This document shows, piece after piece, positions 6,887 to 7,592 of a DNA stretch of 7,592 nt. Position numbers and translations under genes: made by a program. Within the stretch, counting starts at the first letter, position 1; each line of letters begins with the position of its first letter. Below the pieces are notes generated by a model. The model did no database searches. It was not told the origin of the DNA and saw only the letters and a list, made by a program, of their open reading frames with translations. This DNA is from JAUWMI01 sp964630455 (GTDB lineage: Bacteria; Sumerlaeota; Sumerlaeia; MWCT01; JAUWMI01), in assembly GCA_964630455.1 (NCBI GenBank), contig CAZVVA010000180.1, forward strand, positions 1-7,592, in the 5' to 3' direction.

Positions 6887-7375
6887 TCAATCCTCCAGAT
6901 CCCGTGTCTCTACGTCGTAGCGTTGAAGCTCGTTAATTTCGCTTGTAAGAACAAGAATTTTCCCGTCGAGTTCCTTCTTGCGCTCGTTGAGCTCATCCAG
7001 GCGTCGCGTGGTTTCCGGGATCAATTCTGAGCGGATGCGCTCGCACTCAGTTTTGAGCTTGTTCAGCGTTTTTTGCAACTCAACCGCCTGGCCGTCATGC
7101 ACCCTGATTATTTGCTCTTTGATCTCGCGAATCTTCTGACTCGTTTCGTTCCGCAGGTCGTTCATAGTTTGCTTGATCTGTTCGATTTCTGCTTCGATTG
7201 CATTTAACTTGCGGAGCGAAAGCGCATCAGTACTGTCGTGCGATACAAGGTTGACATACTCATTCCGGCGTTCTTGCAGAGTGTCAAATTGCCGTGCCAG
7301 CCCTTTCAGCTCACTGTTTTTATCGAACTTATACTCATCAAGATTCCGCAGGATTTCTTCAATGGCCTGGTTCAT
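6887..7375 (-). CDS. Coiled-coil protein of unknown function
   Basis: 162 residues, no recognised family. From about residue 50 to 155 it is almost continuous charged helix with leucine and isoleucine at heptad-like spacing (for example LRKLNAIEAEIEQIKQ, then LDELNERKKELDGKI), broken by a likely kink at HDG (about 93-95) and a proline near 120. The first 45 residues are also helical and charged. There is one cysteine and no zinc ribbon, so it is not a typical COG1579 protein; no signal peptide or membrane segment is visible, so it is probably cytoplasmic and oligomeric. The ATG at 7375 has no good ribosome site and overlaps the stop of a small upstream frame in ATGA; an in-frame TGA lies eight codons above it. 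thiE follows after 144 bases on the same strand, but nothing in the protein suggests a thiamine role. Confidence 0.75.
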   Translation of the reverse strand: MNQAIEEILRNLDEYKFDKNSELKGLARQFDTLQERRNEYVNLVSHDSTDALSLRKLNAIEAEIEQIKQTMNDLRNETSQKIREIKEQIIRVHDGQAVELQKTLNKLKTECERIRSELIPETTRRLDELNERKKELDGKILVLTSEINELQRYDVETRDLED

Positions 7376-7461
7376 TTGCAGTAGATTTCCGCTTCAGGAT
7401 TGGAATGTGTCAACAAGTTCTGGGCTTCCTGGGTTTTACTCGCGCGAAAAACGCTGAACAT
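7372..7461 (-). CDS. Possible 29-residue ORF overlapping the coiled-coil gene start (doubtful)
   Basis: A 29-codon frame (beginning MFSVFRASKT, ending AEIYCK) fills the space between the partial gene at the right edge and the coiled-coil gene. Its TGA overlaps the next ATG as ATGA, the same geometry as larC with the flippase gene. The coiled-coil gene has a poor ribosome site of its own, so coupling from this frame would explain how it is translated. Against it, I see no good ribosome site before this ATG, the peptide matches nothing I know, and the frame is closed by a stop five codons upstream. Confidence 0.3.
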   Translation of the reverse strand: MFSVFRASKTQEAQNLLTHSNPEAEIYCK

Positions 7462-7472
7462 TTGCAAGTAGG

Positions 7473-7592
7473 TTAATTATCAATGGTATAAAATAGGGTT
7501 GCCTCTAGTCCGAAGTCAAGAAATCTTTTGGCAACTTCCCTGCTTGGTGGGTAGATATGTTGCTCCGAAATGTAATACCATGCTTTTCTGAC
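7473..7592 (-). CDS. C-terminal end of an unidentified protein, truncated by window edge
   Basis: The last 39 codons and TAA stop of a frame that enters from the right edge without interruption. The peptide is balanced, with aromatic and charged residues (it contains KAWYYISEQHIYPPSREVAK and ends LFYTIDN), and looks like real protein, not a shadow frame. The other frames on this strand contain early stops. Too little is visible to name a family. It precedes the coiled-coil gene on the same strand with about 97 bases between the two coding regions, so it may belong to the same transcript. Confidence 0.5.
   Translation of the reverse strand, partial: VRKAWYYISEQHIYPPSREVAKRFLDFGLEATLFYTIDN
7490..7519 (-). 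promoter_or_regulatory. Weak candidate promoter for the coiled-coil/thiE/thiC genes
   Basis: On the minus strand TTGACT (7514-7519) is followed after 18 bases by TATTTT (7490-7495). It lies inside the 3' end of the partial upstream gene, correctly placed to drive the genes below it. Both boxes deviate from consensus, so this is tentative. Confidence 0.25.

Overview
The window reads almost entirely from right to left: every gene I can support lies on the minus strand. By eye the base composition is close to even, with an AT-rich patch around 650-690. The start of a type IV pilus or type II secretion ATPase points to a bacterium with a diderm-type envelope. The run of 10 Ns inside a conserved gene is typical of a scaffolded draft or metagenome-derived genome. 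I cannot assign a phylum from this sequence.

In transcription order, from the right edge: (1) the last 39 codons of an unidentified gene (7592-7473). (2) A possible 29-residue ORF whose stop overlaps the start of a 162-residue coiled-coil protein of unknown function (7375-6887). (3) A 144-bp gap with a doubtful 27-residue ORF. (4) thiE, interrupted by the Ns, and thiC two bases after it. (5) A 203-bp gap, then thiL. (6) A 194-bp gap, then larC, which overlaps a membrane flippase-like gene by 4 bases. (7) A 370-bp non-coding stretch with the best promoter in the window. (8) The first 160 codons of a PilB/GspE ATPase, running off the left edge.

The centre is a thiamine block. ThiC makes the pyrimidine phosphate (HMP-P) from aminoimidazole ribotide, ThiE joins HMP-PP to the thiazole phosphate to give thiamine monophosphate, and ThiL phosphorylates that to the active cofactor. 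ThiD and the thiazole genes are not here, and I see no TPP riboswitch. The larC-flippase pair is a second unit. LarC completes the nickel-pincer nucleotide of lactate racemase and related enzymes, but LarB and LarE are absent from the window. The pilus gene appears to be a third, separately promoted unit.

Most of the window is ordinary housekeeping. The points most worth a second look are the shortened cysteine motif of ThiC, the codons missing from ThiE at the assembly gap, the enlarged and perhaps internally duplicated flippase, the larC-flippase coupling, and the small ORFs that abut the starts of the thiamine-region genes. I do not see a clearly new biological system.
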